A stretch of DNA of 64,000 bases, taken from positions 1-64,000 of the forward strand of contig NZ_AUCI01000006.1 in the NCBI RefSeq assembly GCF_000429685.1. Direction: 5' to 3'. How positions within the stretch are numbered: the stretch's first letter is position 1; every line of letters starts with the position of its first letter. Below the pieces are notes generated by a model that ran no database searches, was not told where the DNA came from, and worked only from the letters and a program-made list of their open reading frames with translations. This document shows, piece by piece, positions 43,231 to 51,801 of this stretch. The stretch is from Salibacterium aidingense DSM 18341. Lineage in GTDB: Bacteria; Bacillota; Bacilli; Bacillales; Marinococcaceae. The position numbers and the translations under genes were made by a program.

Positions 43231-43257
43231 AGACCGCTGAGATGCTGTCTATTTTTT
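43231..43257 (+). terminator. Terminator of the lipoprotein gene
   Basis: AGACCGC and GCTGTCT pair around TGAGAT with small mismatches, followed by ATTTTTT. Confidence 0.65.
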
Positions 43258-43483
43258 AATGGTTTAGAACCCCCCCTGTCTATGCTATGCCGGGGTTCCA
43301 GAAAATCATCGACCTCGAATTTAGGAATAGCCAGTGAACGACACTTGGTCCTTCTTCTATCGGAATGACTTTAGACAAGTATTCCCGTGTCACCCCACCG
43401 ATGCAAAAAGAGACAGCTGAAAACCTTCGACAAGGCTTTATTTGACTTAGGTTTGCAATATGTTTGCAAGTGACCTCTTACCA

Positions 43484-43695
43484 TAAAAATAACGCCGGGC
43501 CGGGGAAATCCCTCAAACCGCGTTATTGGCATCATTATGTATGGTGCACCGAAGGCACTCGATATTCGCTTACAGAGAAGAAACATCAACGTGGATATGC
43601 TTCATTGTTTATTTGGTGGAGCATATAGGGCTCGAGCCTATGAACTCCTGGCTGCCAGCCAAGCGCTCTCCCGCCATTACTGGAGACACTGCCCC
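43484..43695 (-). repeat. Left direct repeat of the tRNA-Ala region
   Basis: About 212 bases that match 44402-44607 in the same orientation: terminator-like hairpin, the 86-base spacer (with ATTATGTATGGTGCACCGA in both) and the tRNA. Similarity stops exactly at the tRNA 5' end. The two copies flank mntA-hepT. The rest of the gap 43258-43483 has no gene; direct TTTGCAA repeats at about 43452 and 43463 are noted. Confidence 0.9.
43614..43695 (-). pseudogene. tRNA-Ala(GGC)-like sequence
   Basis: 82 bases starting GGGGCA and ending GCTCCACCA. The anticodon loop CTGGCAG (anticodon GGC) is unchanged. The T-stem differs from the true tRNA at two positions on both strands, so pairing is kept (ATAGG/CCTAT instead of AGCGG/CCGCT). 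The D-arm is enlarged by about six bases but can still pair TCTCC with GGAGA. One acceptor pair (7-66) and one anticodon-stem pair are lost, and the T-loop has CTCGAGC. It begins four bases after the hepT stop on the same strand. Confidence 0.7.
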
Positions 43696-43699
43696 TTTA

Positions 43700-44041
43700 T
43701 TATTGAAGTTCTCTAATTAATTGTTCTAATAATGGCTTTGTGTTCATTAAATCAACCGTAACGACTTCCCATACAATCCGCTCGTCAATACCAAAATATT
43801 CGTGTATAAGGATATTTCTTAACCCTATAATATTTTTCCAGGGTATTAGTGAATACTGTTCGCGAATATCCTGCGGAATATATTTGGCTGCCTCTCCGAT
43901 AACTTCTAGATTTCGAATCACTGCATCAATTAAGAGCTGATTTTTATCAAATTCTGCAAAACTTACCCCTGAAGTGTATTCTTCTATTTTATTGATACAA
44001 TCCAATATATCTTCCAAATATAAGGTGACTTTTCGTGTCAT
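43700..44041 (-). CDS. hepT: HepT-like HEPN ribonuclease toxin
   Basis: 113 residues, all-helical HEPN fold (DUF86). The active motif R-x4-H-x-Y is present as RNILIHEY; the Tyr is the residue AMPylated by the antitoxin in studied pairs. The N-terminus LYLEDILDCINKIEEYTSG and EVIGEAAKYIPQDIRE are typical. Overlaps mntA by four bases. A tRNA-like sequence follows its stop within four bases. Confidence 0.92.
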   Translation of the reverse strand: MTRKVTLYLEDILDCINKIEEYTSGVSFAEFDKNQLLIDAVIRNLEVIGEAAKYIPQDIREQYSLIPWKNIIGLRNILIHEYFGIDERIVWEVVTVDLMNTKPLLEQLIRELQ

Positions 44042-44328
44042 TTGTAAATGACCTCTCTCAAAATCGATTCTTTAAGCTGTGGTTTCAGTGCTCTTTCGGT
44101 AACAAGATCAACTTTTCTATTCAGCTCCTGTTCCAAATACTCTTTTACAGAAACAAATTCCAAACCAATCGGTTTTGAAAATTCAACCAATATATCTATA
44201 TCACTTTCTTCTGTCTGCTTCTCCCGTGCATAGGACCCAAAATAGCCAATTTTACTAACGTGGTATTTTTCCTGGAGCACGGGTTTAATACGTTTCAGAC
44301 GCTGATCAATATTTTCTCCTGTAGCCAT
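44038..44328 (-). CDS. mntA: MntA-like nucleotidyltransferase antitoxin
   Basis: 96 residues, minimal nucleotidyltransferase. GYFGSYAREKQTEESDIDIL gives the GSx10DxD metal and nucleotide site, followed by VDLVTERAL. Such proteins silence HepT by adding AMP to its Tyr. Lies first in the operon; ATG with AAGG upstream. It starts about 70 bases after the terminator of the true tRNA-Ala gene. Confidence 0.92.
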   Translation of the reverse strand: MATGENIDQRLKRIKPVLQEKYHVSKIGYFGSYAREKQTEESDIDILVEFSKPIGLEFVSVKEYLEQELNRKVDLVTERALKPQLKESILREVIYK

Positions 44329-44401
44329 TTAATCGTCACGCCTTTCATATTAGCTTCCCACTGCCATTATACATCATTTTCCCGTCAAATTATATTCCAG
44401 G

Positions 44402-44441
44402 TAAAAATAACGCCGGGCCGAGGATATCCTCAAACCGGCGT
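44402..44441 (-). terminator. Terminator of tRNA-Ala
   Basis: On the minus strand ACGCCGG and CCGGCGT pair around an inner GAGGATATCCTC palindrome, then TATTTTTAC. A matching structure is kept in the left repeat at about 43484-43525. Confidence 0.75.
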
Positions 44442-44531
44442 CATTGGCATCATTATGTATGGTGCACCGAGGGCACTGCGATATTCGCTTCCAGAGAAGA
44501 AATATCAACGTGGGTGCGCTCATAGTTTATT

Positions 44532-44607
44532 TGGTGGAGCATAGCGGGCTCGAACCGCTGACCTCTTGGCTGCCAGCCAAGCGCTCTCCCGACTGAGCTA
44601 ATGCCCC
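44532..44607 (-). tRNA. tRNA-Ala (anticodon GGC)
   Basis: 76 bases with encoded CCA. Acceptor GGGGCAT/ATGCTCC contains the G3-U70 pair that marks alanine tRNAs. The anticodon stem-loop CTTGG-CTGGCAG-CCAAG gives GGC. The D-arm GCTCAGTCGGGAGAGC and T-arm AGCGG-TTCGAGC-CCGCT are standard. Confidence 0.97.
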
Positions 44608-44659
44608 GTGTTGAAACGACAATTTTTATTATAAGCAGGTTGAGACAAACTGTCAATAC

Positions 44660-44824
44660 TAAATCAGCAAAGCAAGCAGTGCCCAGCCGAGGCCCCCGGT
44701 CACGCCTGCGGTAAAAGATTCTGCCACTTTTTCTTTGCGCCATTTTTTCTCTTTGGCGTAATCAAAGATCAGCCAGCCGATAAAAACGGCCAGGCCGAAG
44801 CTGATCGATTCCAGTAGTATCATG
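44660..44824 (-). CDS. Small membrane protein (54 aa)
   Basis: MILLESISFGLAVFIGWLIF forms one membrane segment, then a basic loop AKEKKWRKEKVAES and a second Gly-rich hydrophobic segment GVTGGLGWALLALLI. GGGGGG lies eight bases before the ATG. Just upstream of tRNA-Ala on the same strand. No family recognised. Confidence 0.6.
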
Positions 44825-45016
44825 TAGAAATCCCCCCGCCCGCATCTTTTCCCACTTTACCAGATGACGAATGAAACCGCAATGGTCTGGCTATATTGGT
44901 AAAAGCAGGATTATAAAAACCGTGTTCCAGGGTATAGACAACACAGACTTTATAAAATTTACTTTCTACTGACAGCCTCCTTCTACACGTCGGGGAGGCA
45001 GAAAGGAGTCAGGACA

Positions 45017-46018
45017 ATGATAGATGCAGCGGTGCGTTTTTATGACAGGATTCCCATTCTGGTTCGACTGCTTTTCATTATTGCGGTTATTCTCCTTAGC
45101 TTTGCCTGGATACTTTACATACTAGAACCTGATACCTTTTCTACATATTTTGAAGCATTATGGTGGGCCGTCGTAACGTCCACTACGGTGGGTTATGGAG
45201 ATTTTGTCCCGTCTTCCACCGCAGGAAGAATCTCGGCCATGATTTTAATCTTATTCGGGATTGGGTTCGTTTTGTTTTTTGTAACCAACCTCGCTTCCAG
45301 TACCGTGGATGAGCAGCGGCGCTGGCAGAAAGGCACGCTTTCTTCCAGTTTCCATGACCATTATATTATTGTAAATTGGAATGAGCGCTCCCGTCAGTTT
45401 ATTGACCAAATCCAGCGGGCTTATCCAGAGCGCCCGATTCTGCTTATTGACAACACACTGACGGAAAGTCCATTCTACAATAATAAGAACCTGCAGTTCG
45501 TTAAAGGGAATCCTACGTTTCAGGATGTGCTTAAACAATCGAATATCAGAAATGCCAGAGCCTTCATCATTACAGCCGAAGTGGAAGGGTCGGAACAAAC
45601 GTCAGATGCGCAGTCCATTCTTACCTTACTGACAGCCAAACATTATTGTGAAGAGGTCTACACAGCGGTTGAAATCCTTACTTCCGAACAGCTTCCCAAC
45701 GCCCGCCATGCAGGAGCTGATGAAATCATTGCTTCCAATATGATTTCAAGTCTTTTAATGACAGAAAGTCTGGAACAGCAGGGAATTGCCGAAACCATTA
45801 CGTTATTGCTGGATGTCGAAGCCAGTCCCCATTTGCATTCTCTGCCTTGTCCCGACGAATGGATCGGGAAAACATTTGAAGAAGTCAGCCAGGAGGCACG
45901 AAAGGAAGAAAACCTGCTTCTCGGCTTAAGCAGTGAGAAACAGACAACACTCAATCCTGAAGGTTCTACGACACTGCATGAAGAACATTCCGTGTTACTG
46001 CTTGTATCTTCACGATAA
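45017..46018 (+). CDS. yugO: Potassium channel with TrkA-N domain (YugO-like)
   Basis: 333 residues. Two membrane helices flank the pore loop with the filter TVGYGDFVP, followed by a cytosolic RCK/TrkA-N domain (HYIIVNWNERSRQFI; AFIITAEVEGSEQTSDAQS). B. subtilis YugO is the K+ channel used for electrical signalling in biofilms. Here it also precedes yugN and pgi as in B. subtilis. SD AAAGGAG. Confidence 0.9.
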   Translation: MIDAAVRFYDRIPILVRLLFIIAVILLSFAWILYILEPDTFSTYFEALWWAVVTSTTVGYGDFVPSSTAGRISAMILILFGIGFVLFFVTNLASSTVDEQRRWQKGTLSSSFHDHYIIVNWNERSRQFIDQIQRAYPERPILLIDNTLTESPFYNNKNLQFVKGNPTFQDVLKQSNIRNARAFIITAEVEGSEQTSDAQSILTLLTAKHYCEEVYTAVEILTSEQLPNARHAGADEIIASNMISSLLMTESLEQQGIAETITLLLDVEASPHLHSLPCPDEWIGKTFEEVSQEARKEENLLLGLSSEKQTTLNPEGSTTLHEEHSVLLLVSSR

Positions 46019-46408
46019 TAAGATTTGTTCCAGTTCTTTATTCAACCGTTCCCCCTGTTCCAGGTAAGACGCCGGAACTTCCGCATCCGGATTAACAGGT
46101 TCCTGAAACTGATTGACGACGGCATTATGGGGCTCTTCCACGTCATCATTTCCGCGCTGGTATTGGTGCGTCAATACAAAGGGACGGCCGATCGCAACCT
46201 TTACTCCTTTCTGTTCCAATTCCCCATCTACAGCCTGGAATGGGACACGGAAAAACTGATAATCTCCGTCTACGGACATTTTATAATCCAGGTAGCCATG
46301 ATCATACTCCCATCCGCCTCCGATATCATATCCGAGCGGTTCCAGCTTTTTTTCGAGATCATGAAGAACAAATCGGTGCCCTTCGAGTTTGGACTGTATT
46401 TCCATCAT
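46010..46408 (-). CDS. yugN: YugN-like protein
   Basis: About 132 residues. FVLHDLEKKLEPLGYDIGGG, then WEYDHGYLDYKM and the C-terminal EEPHNAVVNQFQEPVNPDA fit the YugN family of unknown function. ATG at 46408 is preferred because AAGGAGG lies about 11 bases upstream; the longer frame reads into pgi-side sequence. Its 3' end overlaps the convergent yugO by nine bases. Confidence 0.82.
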   Translation of the reverse strand: MMEIQSKLEGHRFVLHDLEKKLEPLGYDIGGGWEYDHGYLDYKMSVDGDYQFFRVPFQAVDGELEQKGVKVAIGRPFVLTHQYQRGNDDVEEPHNAVVNQFQEPVNPDAEVPASYLEQGERLNKELEQILLS

Positions 46409-46462
46409 TTGCAGGTATGCCTCCTTTTTTCTTAATTTCCCCCGCCTGCTTTTTTTCATACA

Positions 46463-46488
46463 AAAACCCGGAGGCAGTCTCCTCCGGG
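46463..46488 (-). terminator. Terminator of pgi
   Basis: On the minus strand CCCGGAGG and CCTCCGGG pair around a six-base loop, then TTTTTG. Confidence 0.88.
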
Positions 46489-46494
46489 AGTGGT

Positions 46495-47850
46495 TTATTC
46501 CTTCCATCGTTTTTGCAGGTCCGCCTGCTGCTCTTCAAACCCGGGCTTGCCGAGCAGGGCGAACATGTTTTTCTTATAAGCCTCGACCCCGGGCTGATCA
46601 AATGGATTGACGCCGAGCAGATAACCGCTGACGGCGCATGCTTTTTCAAAGAAATAAACAAGGGAGCCGAAATAAAATTCATTTAGCTTCGGGATGGTGA
46701 GAACAAGGTTCGGTACTTCTCCATCTGTGTGTGCAAGCAGAGTCCCTTGGAATGCTTTTTTGTTCACAAAATCCATGGATTGGCCGGCAAGGTAATTTAA
46801 CCCATCGAGGTCATCGTCTGTTTCCGGAATCAGTACATCCTTTCCGGCGTAGTCCACCTGCAGAACTGTTTCAAACAGATGCCTGCGTCCTTCCTGTATA
46901 TACTGACCCATGGAGTGAAGATCCGTCGAAAAGTGAACAGAAGCTGGAAACACCCCTTTATGATCCTTTCCTTCACTTTCTCCGAATAACTGCTTCCACC
47001 ACTCGGAAACATAAACTAGACTAGGCTCGTAATTGACGAGCAGTTCGACCGCCTTCCCTTTTTGGTAAAGAATATGACGAAGCGCCGCATACTGATAGGC
47101 CTGATTCTGTAATAGCTCCGGTTCCGCAAAAGTTTTTCTGGCTTCCGCGGCCCCGTTCATCATCTGTTCGATATCAAGGCCCGCTGCAGCAATCGGAAGC
47201 AGACCGACAGCCGTCAAAACAGAATAACGTCCTCCGACATCGTCCGGTACGACGAAGGTTTCGTACCCCTGCTCCTCCGCCAGTGTTTTAAGCGCGCCTT
47301 TTTCTTTGTCTGTCGTTGCGTAGATGCGTTTGGACGCTTCATCCTTTCCGTATTTTTTCTCAAGATAATCCCGGAAAATACGGAAGGCAATTGCCGGTTC
47401 TGTCGTTGTGCCGGACTTGGAAATGACATTAATGGAAATATCTTTTCCTTCCAGGCGTCCCATTAAATCATGAATATAAGACTGGCTGAGGTGATGACCG
47501 GCAAAATAGATCTCCGGACCGCTGCGGTGTTCGTTTGCCTGCTGATTGCGAAAAGCCGGGGTCAAGCTTTCAATGGCTGCTTTGGCGCCAAGATAAGAAC
47601 CGCCGATACCAAGGACAAGTAATACATCGGAATCGTTTTTAATTTTTTGCGCGGCTTCTTGAATTCGGGAAAACTCTTCCCTATCGTACGTTTCAGGTAG
47701 ATCGACCCACCCTAAAAAGTCGTTCCCTGCCCCGGTCTGTTCATGGATAGCAGTATGGGCACTGTGTACGTGTCCCCGCAATTGTTCAAGTTCTTGTTCG
47801 TTCAAAAAAGGCAGAGCATTACTGTAATCAAATTGGATATTTTTTCGCAT
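46495..47850 (-). CDS. pgi: Glucose-6-phosphate isomerase
   Basis: 451 residues. [19 protein letters not shown] and [19 protein letters not shown] bind the sugar phosphate; [17 protein letters not shown] and the C-terminal [13 protein letters not shown] with the catalytic Lys are complete. Interconverts glucose-6-P and fructose-6-P. SD GGAGG upstream of the ATG. Monocistronic. Confidence 0.96.
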   Translation of the reverse strand: MRKNIQFDYSNALPFLNEQELEQLRGHVHSAHTAIHEQTGAGNDFLGWVDLPETYDREEFSRIQEAAQKIKNDSDVLLVLGIGGSYLGAKAAIESLTPAFRNQQANEHRSGPEIYFAGHHLSQSYIHDLMGRLEGKDISINVISKSGTTTEPAIAFRIFRDYLEKKYGKDEASKRIYATTDKEKGALKTLAEEQGYETFVVPDDVGGRYSVLTAVGLLPIAAAGLDIEQMMNGAAEARKTFAEPELLQNQAYQYAALRHILYQKGKAVELLVNYEPSLVYVSEWWKQLFGESEGKDHKGVFPASVHFSTDLHSMGQYIQEGRRHLFETVLQVDYAGKDVLIPETDDDLDGLNYLAGQSMDFVNKKAFQGTLLAHTDGEVPNLVLTIPKLNEFYFGSLVYFFEKACAVSGYLLGVNPFDQPGVEAYKKNMFALLGKPGFEEQQADLQKRWKE

Positions 47851-48039
47851 TTTTATTTTCCTCCATTATTTATTCTCTCTCTCAAATGTATAGAAGGGCT
47901 CTGCGGAATTCAAGACATTTCCATAATGTAAACGAATTCATGGTGCTGGATATCTTTTTTATCAAAAAGATGTATAAAGCCGTCCTGTTTCATTCATCAT
48001 AAGGGATAAGCGTGGCATAGGTGAAGGGGGGTGAACGAT

Positions 48040-48267
48040 ATGAGCGGAATGCAGCGTACTGCTCTTGTTTTGACCGTTATTGGTGCAGTGAACTGGGGAC
48101 TGATTGGATTTTTTGGATTTGATCTTATTGCCGCCATCTTTGGTAGTCAGGCGGAAGCTATGTCCCGGGTTATTTATGCGCTTGTGGGGATCGCCGGTCT
48201 TTATAGCATTTCTATTCTATTCAAACCGGATGAAGAATTGGAACGAAGCCCCGAACCTCAACGATAA
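48040..48267 (+). CDS. yuzA: DUF378 protein YuzA
   Basis: 75 residues, two membrane helices. LVLTVIGAVNWGLIGFFGFD and VIYALVGIAGLYSISIL are typical DUF378. ATG at 48040 follows AAGGGGGG; the GTG three codons up overlaps this SD. Syntenic with B. subtilis yuzA near yugI. Function unknown. Confidence 0.85.
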   Translation: MSGMQRTALVLTVIGAVNWGLIGFFGFDLIAAIFGSQAEAMSRVIYALVGIAGLYSISILFKPDEELERSPEPQR

Positions 48268-48336
48268 GGTAACTCATATCCCTTTGAAGAATTCGGCTTA
48301 TCGCCGCTTAAAAGAGGTATACTTCAGCAAAAAAAC

Positions 48337-48376
48337 AAAGAAGGGGCTGATTCCATTTACGGAAAGCCCCTTCTTT
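48337..48376. terminator. Bidirectional terminator, yuzA/yugI
   Basis: AAAGAAGGGGCT pairs with AGCCCCTTCTTT, with A and T runs on both sides, between convergent yuzA and yugI. Confidence 0.88.
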
Positions 48377-48382
48377 GTTCTG

Positions 48383-48796
48383 TTATTTACGGATTCTTTT
48401 ATTCAAATCGGCCTGGATTTCATTGGACTGCTTCAGCCAATCCTTCAGTTTATCCTCAAGGGTATTAAAGCCCTGAGTTTTCTGGGTGTTGCGGGGAGCG
48501 CCTTTTGGTCCGCCGCTTGGACTGGCTTTTCTTTCTTCCCGTTCTGGGGCCGCCTGGGTATCGCGGATGGAAAGAGAAATTTTACCGTTATCGTTATCAA
48601 TGGATTTAATCTTCACCTTAACCTCATCGCCGACGGATAATTCTTCGTTTATATCTTTCACGTAGCCATGGGCTACCTCGGATATATGAACCAAACCTTG
48701 CTTATTTTCATCCAGAGCGACAAATGCTCCAAATGGTTTAATTCCTGTAATTTTTCCTTCAACGATACTGCCAACCTCGTATTGCTCTACCGACAT
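48383..48796 (-). CDS. yugI: S1 RNA-binding domain protein YugI (GSP13)
   Basis: 137 residues. The S1 domain covers the first 75: GSIVEGKITGIKPFGAFVAL, GLVHISEVAHGYVKDINEEL and GDEVKVKIKSID. A basic, Pro/Gly-rich linker and a helical tail follow. General stress protein 13 binds ribosomes in B. subtilis. SD AGGAG. Confidence 0.9.
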   Translation of the reverse strand: MSVEQYEVGSIVEGKITGIKPFGAFVALDENKQGLVHISEVAHGYVKDINEELSVGDEVKVKIKSIDNDNGKISLSIRDTQAAPEREERKASPSGGPKGAPRNTQKTQGFNTLEDKLKDWLKQSNEIQADLNKRIRK

Positions 48797-48964
48797 TCAA
48801 ACATCTCCTAAATATTTATTAGCTTATAAATTGTAACACAAAAGGGCGGTTCCGGCAATTTTTTTGTGATATCTTTTTCTGTACAAAACACTGACAAAAA
48901 ACACGTTTTTTCGATATTGTAATGATATGTTTACATGATCGATGAAAAGGAGATGGTTCCCTAT

Positions 48965-50305
48965 ATGGCTGGAGAGCAGTGGAAATCGAAAATAGGGTTT
49001 ATATTGGCCGCAGCAGGATCGGCTATCGGTCTCGGTGCGGTATGGAAATTACCGTACGTAGCAGGGACTAGCGGCGGCGGCGCTTTTTTTCTCGTGTTTC
49101 TTGTCTTCACCCTGCTTCTTGGAACGTCACTGTTATTAGCTGAATTTGTCATAGGACGCAAAACACAGAAACCACCGATTCAAGCGTATAAAGAGTTGGC
49201 CCCGGGTACTCCCTGGTACTGGGTAGGTATCCTTGGTATTATTTCTTCCTGTTTGATTCTTTCTTTTTACGCTGTGGTCGGCGGCTGGATTCTAACGTAT
49301 TTCATCCGGAGCCTGACCGGAGGATTGACAGATCCGCCGGAAGGCAATTACGGCATCTTATTTGAATCGATTATTTCAAATCATTGGGAAGTCGGAGCCG
49401 CCCATCTCGGGTTTATTGTTATCACCATCCTGATCGTGCAGGGCGGAATTCAGAAAGGAATAGAACGGGCAAGCAGCATTATGATGCCGGCACTTTTCAT
49501 CATTTTCATCGTACTGGTTGTGCGTTCCTTAACATTAGACGGCGCGATGGAAGGGGTACGCTTTTTTCTGCAGCCTGACCTAGACAGCCTGGATGGTCAA
49601 ACCATTCTTTTTGCCCTTGGGCAGGCTTTCTTTTCTTTAAGTCTGGGTGTTTCCATTATGGTTACATACAGCTCGTATCTTTCAAAAAAAGAAAGTCTCG
49701 TTCGCTCCGCTTCCTCGATCGTTGGACTCAGTATTCTTATTGCTTTTCTATCCGGCCTGGCGATATTTCCAGGAGTCTTTGCTTTTGACCTGGAACCAAA
49801 TGAAGGACCCAGTCTGATTTTCACTGTCCTTCCCGCCGTTTTTAATGAAATGGCATTGGGTTCTCTGTTTTTTACTTTATTTCTGCTGCTGCTGTTGTTT
49901 GCGACGTTAACATCCGCCTTTTCGCTGCTTGAAATCGTCGTTTCCTCGGTTTCTCACAGCAATCCAGGCCGGCGCAGGATAGCAGCCTGGGCCGGCGGGT
50001 TAGGAATTTTTATACTTGGGATTCCTTCGAATTTATCCTATGGCCTGCTGTCGGAATGGCTGATTTTCGGCGATATCTTTTTCAATCAAATTGATTTTCT
50101 CGTCAGTAATATTCTGCTGCCGGTTGGAGCTCTGTGTATAGCTGTATTTGCTTCTTACTTTATTAAACGCAGCGAACTGCGGGAAGAACTGCTGCGCGGT
50201 TCTTCCCTTGGCTCAGGTTTTTTCAGCACCTGGCTGGTTCTTATCCGCTACATTACTCCACTCGCTATTATTGCAGCTTTTCTCCATGTATTAGGAGTAT
50301 GGTAA
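48965..50305 (+). CDS. NSS family sodium-dependent transporter
   Basis: About 446 residues, 11-12 membrane helices. The first helix carries the family motif GFILAAAGSAIGLGAVWKLP and YVAGTSGGGAFF; helix 6-8 regions LGQAFFSLSLGVSIMVTYSS are typical. Probably takes up an amino acid or biogenic amine with Na+. ATG at 48965 follows AAAAGGAG at 12 bases. It breaks the yugI-alaT neighbourhood of B. subtilis, so it may be an insertion. Confidence 0.9.
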   Translation: MAGEQWKSKIGFILAAAGSAIGLGAVWKLPYVAGTSGGGAFFLVFLVFTLLLGTSLLLAEFVIGRKTQKPPIQAYKELAPGTPWYWVGILGIISSCLILSFYAVVGGWILTYFIRSLTGGLTDPPEGNYGILFESIISNHWEVGAAHLGFIVITILIVQGGIQKGIERASSIMMPALFIIFIVLVVRSLTLDGAMEGVRFFLQPDLDSLDGQTILFALGQAFFSLSLGVSIMVTYSSYLSKKESLVRSASSIVGLSILIAFLSGLAIFPGVFAFDLEPNEGPSLIFTVLPAVFNEMALGSLFFTLFLLLLLFATLTSAFSLLEIVVSSVSHSNPGRRRIAAWAGGLGIFILGIPSNLSYGLLSEWLIFGDIFFNQIDFLVSNILLPVGALCIAVFASYFIKRSELREELLRGSSLGSGFFSTWLVLIRYITPLAIIAAFLHVLGVW

Positions 50306-50312
50306 TGAGCAG

Positions 50313-50343
50313 CTTCGGCTTTTTTCGAAGCCGGAGTTTTTTA
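50313..50343 (+). terminator. Terminator of the NSS carrier gene
   Basis: CTTCGGCTT pairs with AAGCCGGAG (one G-U pair), followed by TTTTTTATT. Confidence 0.85.
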
Positions 50344-50440
50344 TTGTCCAAGTGATTTTTCCTCCAACCAGAAAACGTTTTCGTTCTTCTATATTTTCTT
50401 CATTGCCAGGAACTGTATCAAAAGTGCGTTACATGCTGAG

Positions 50441-50562
50441 GCTGATGCTTGAAAAGGAAACAGGCTAAAGTGGCAGCGCCTGCATGACCAACATCCTGTT
50501 GGCCCGGAGTCGCCGCCTTCCGCTTCTGCCTCGATTCCATTTTCTTTATCACAGGAAAGGGG
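50441..50562. repeat. GC-rich dispersed repeat, copy B
   Basis: Inverted relative to copy A at 12625-12759 and lacking its 12-13 base insert. Lies between the convergent NSS carrier and alanine transaminase genes, each of which has its own terminator outside the repeat. Confidence 0.85.
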
Positions 50563-50585
50563 CTGTGCCTTTTGATCCAGCCCTC

Positions 50586-50614
50586 TAAAAAAAAGAGACC
50601 CTTGGCGGGGTCTC
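50586..50614 (-). terminator. Terminator of alaRT
   Basis: On the minus strand GAGACCC and GGGTCTC pair around a six-base loop and run into eight or nine U. Confidence 0.9.
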
Positions 50615-50616
50615 GA

Positions 50617-51801
50617 TTACGTGGCATGTTTTCTTAAGAATCGTCCCATTCGTTCCACCGCTGTTTCCAGCGATTCCATAGAAGTAGCGTAGGAACAGCG
50701 GATATGGCCTTCTCCCCCCTCGCCGAAGACGTTGCCGGGGACGACCGCGACGTGTTCTTCTTTCAGCAGGCCTTCTGCGAATTCATCCGAAGTCATGCCG
50801 GTATCTTCGATGGAGGGAAACGCATAGAATGCCCCGCCGGGACTATGACAGGACAGACCAATTTCGGAGAATGATTTCACGATATAATTCCGGCGCTGTT
50901 TGTAACTTGTAATCATTCGTTCGACATCGTCTCTCCCGCTTTTTAGTGCTTCCAGGGCTCCAAATTGGGCCGGTGTGGACGCACACATCATAGTGTATTG
51001 ATGAATTTTCAGCATGGCAGCCGTGATATCCGGCGGAGCACATACGAAACCAAGACGCCAGCCCGTCATCGCATACGCCTTGGAAAAGCCGGATATCAAA
51101 ATGGTCCTTTCCTTCATCCCAGGGAGTTTGGCCACACTGTAATGGCTGTGATCGTAACTAAGTTCGGCATATATCTCATCCGATAAAACAAGCAGATCAT
51201 GTTTTTCTATTACATCAGCAAGCGGAGCAAGGTCTTCTTTTGTCATGACGGCGCCAGTCGGATTATTGGGGAAGCTGAGCATAATGGCTTTGGTGTTTGG
51301 TGTAATAACGGATTCCAGCTCTTCTTTTGTTAATTTAAAGGCATATTCTTTTCTTGTGCCGAGCGGTACTGGTTTTCCGCCGGCAAGGGAAACAATCGGG
51401 GCATAGGATACAAAACCCGGTTCAACCACAATGACTTCTTCCCCTGGATTCACGGTAGCGCGGACGGCTATATCAATCGCTTCACTTGCCCCTACGGTGA
51501 CAATCATTTCCTTTTCCGGATCATAGGGGGTCTGAAACTGCTGTTCGAGATATCCGGCAATCGCTTCGCGCAATTCGATAATACCCGGATTCGCTGTATA
51601 AGCCGTATAGCCTCTCTCCATGGAATCAATACTTGCTTCTCTTACATTCCACGGCGTGACAAAATCAGGCTCTCCCACACCGAGAGAGATAACATCCTCC
51701 ATCGTGGAAGCCATATCGAAAAAACGGCGGATACCGGAAGGGCGGATATTCTGAACCGCCTCAGACAATCTGTTCTTCTTTCTCACCGATGGGGAGGTCA
51801 T
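50617..51801 (-). CDS. alaT: Alanine transaminase AlaT (YugH-like)
   Basis: 394 residues, class I PLP aminotransferase. SLGVGEPDFVTPWNVREASI, PNNPTGAVMTKEDL, SDEIYAELSYDH and the PLP lysine in SGFSKAYAMTGWRLG. In B. subtilis AlaT makes alanine from pyruvate and is regulated by AlaR encoded before it. The start overlaps alaR by four bases. Confidence 0.9.
   Translation of the reverse strand: MTSPSVRKKNRLSEAVQNIRPSGIRRFFDMASTMEDVISLGVGEPDFVTPWNVREASIDSMERGYTAYTANPGIIELREAIAGYLEQQFQTPYDPEKEMIVTVGASEAIDIAVRATVNPGEEVIVVEPGFVSYAPIVSLAGGKPVPLGTRKEYAFKLTKEELESVITPNTKAIMLSFPNNPTGAVMTKEDLAPLADVIEKHDLLVLSDEIYAELSYDHSHYSVAKLPGMKERTILISGFSKAYAMTGWRLGFVCAPPDITAAMLKIHQYTMMCASTPAQFGALEALKSGRDDVERMITSYKQRRNYIVKSFSEIGLSCHSPGGAFYAFPSIEDTGMTSDEFAEGLLKEEHVAVVPGNVFGEGGEGHIRCSYATSMESLETAVERMGRFLRKHAT

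Noticed and set aside
43371-43589. Possible integrase remnant next to the tRNA-like copy
   Set aside because: The tRNA setting and TTTGCAA repeats suggested it, but no integrase motif (R-H-R-Y) could be read in any frame.
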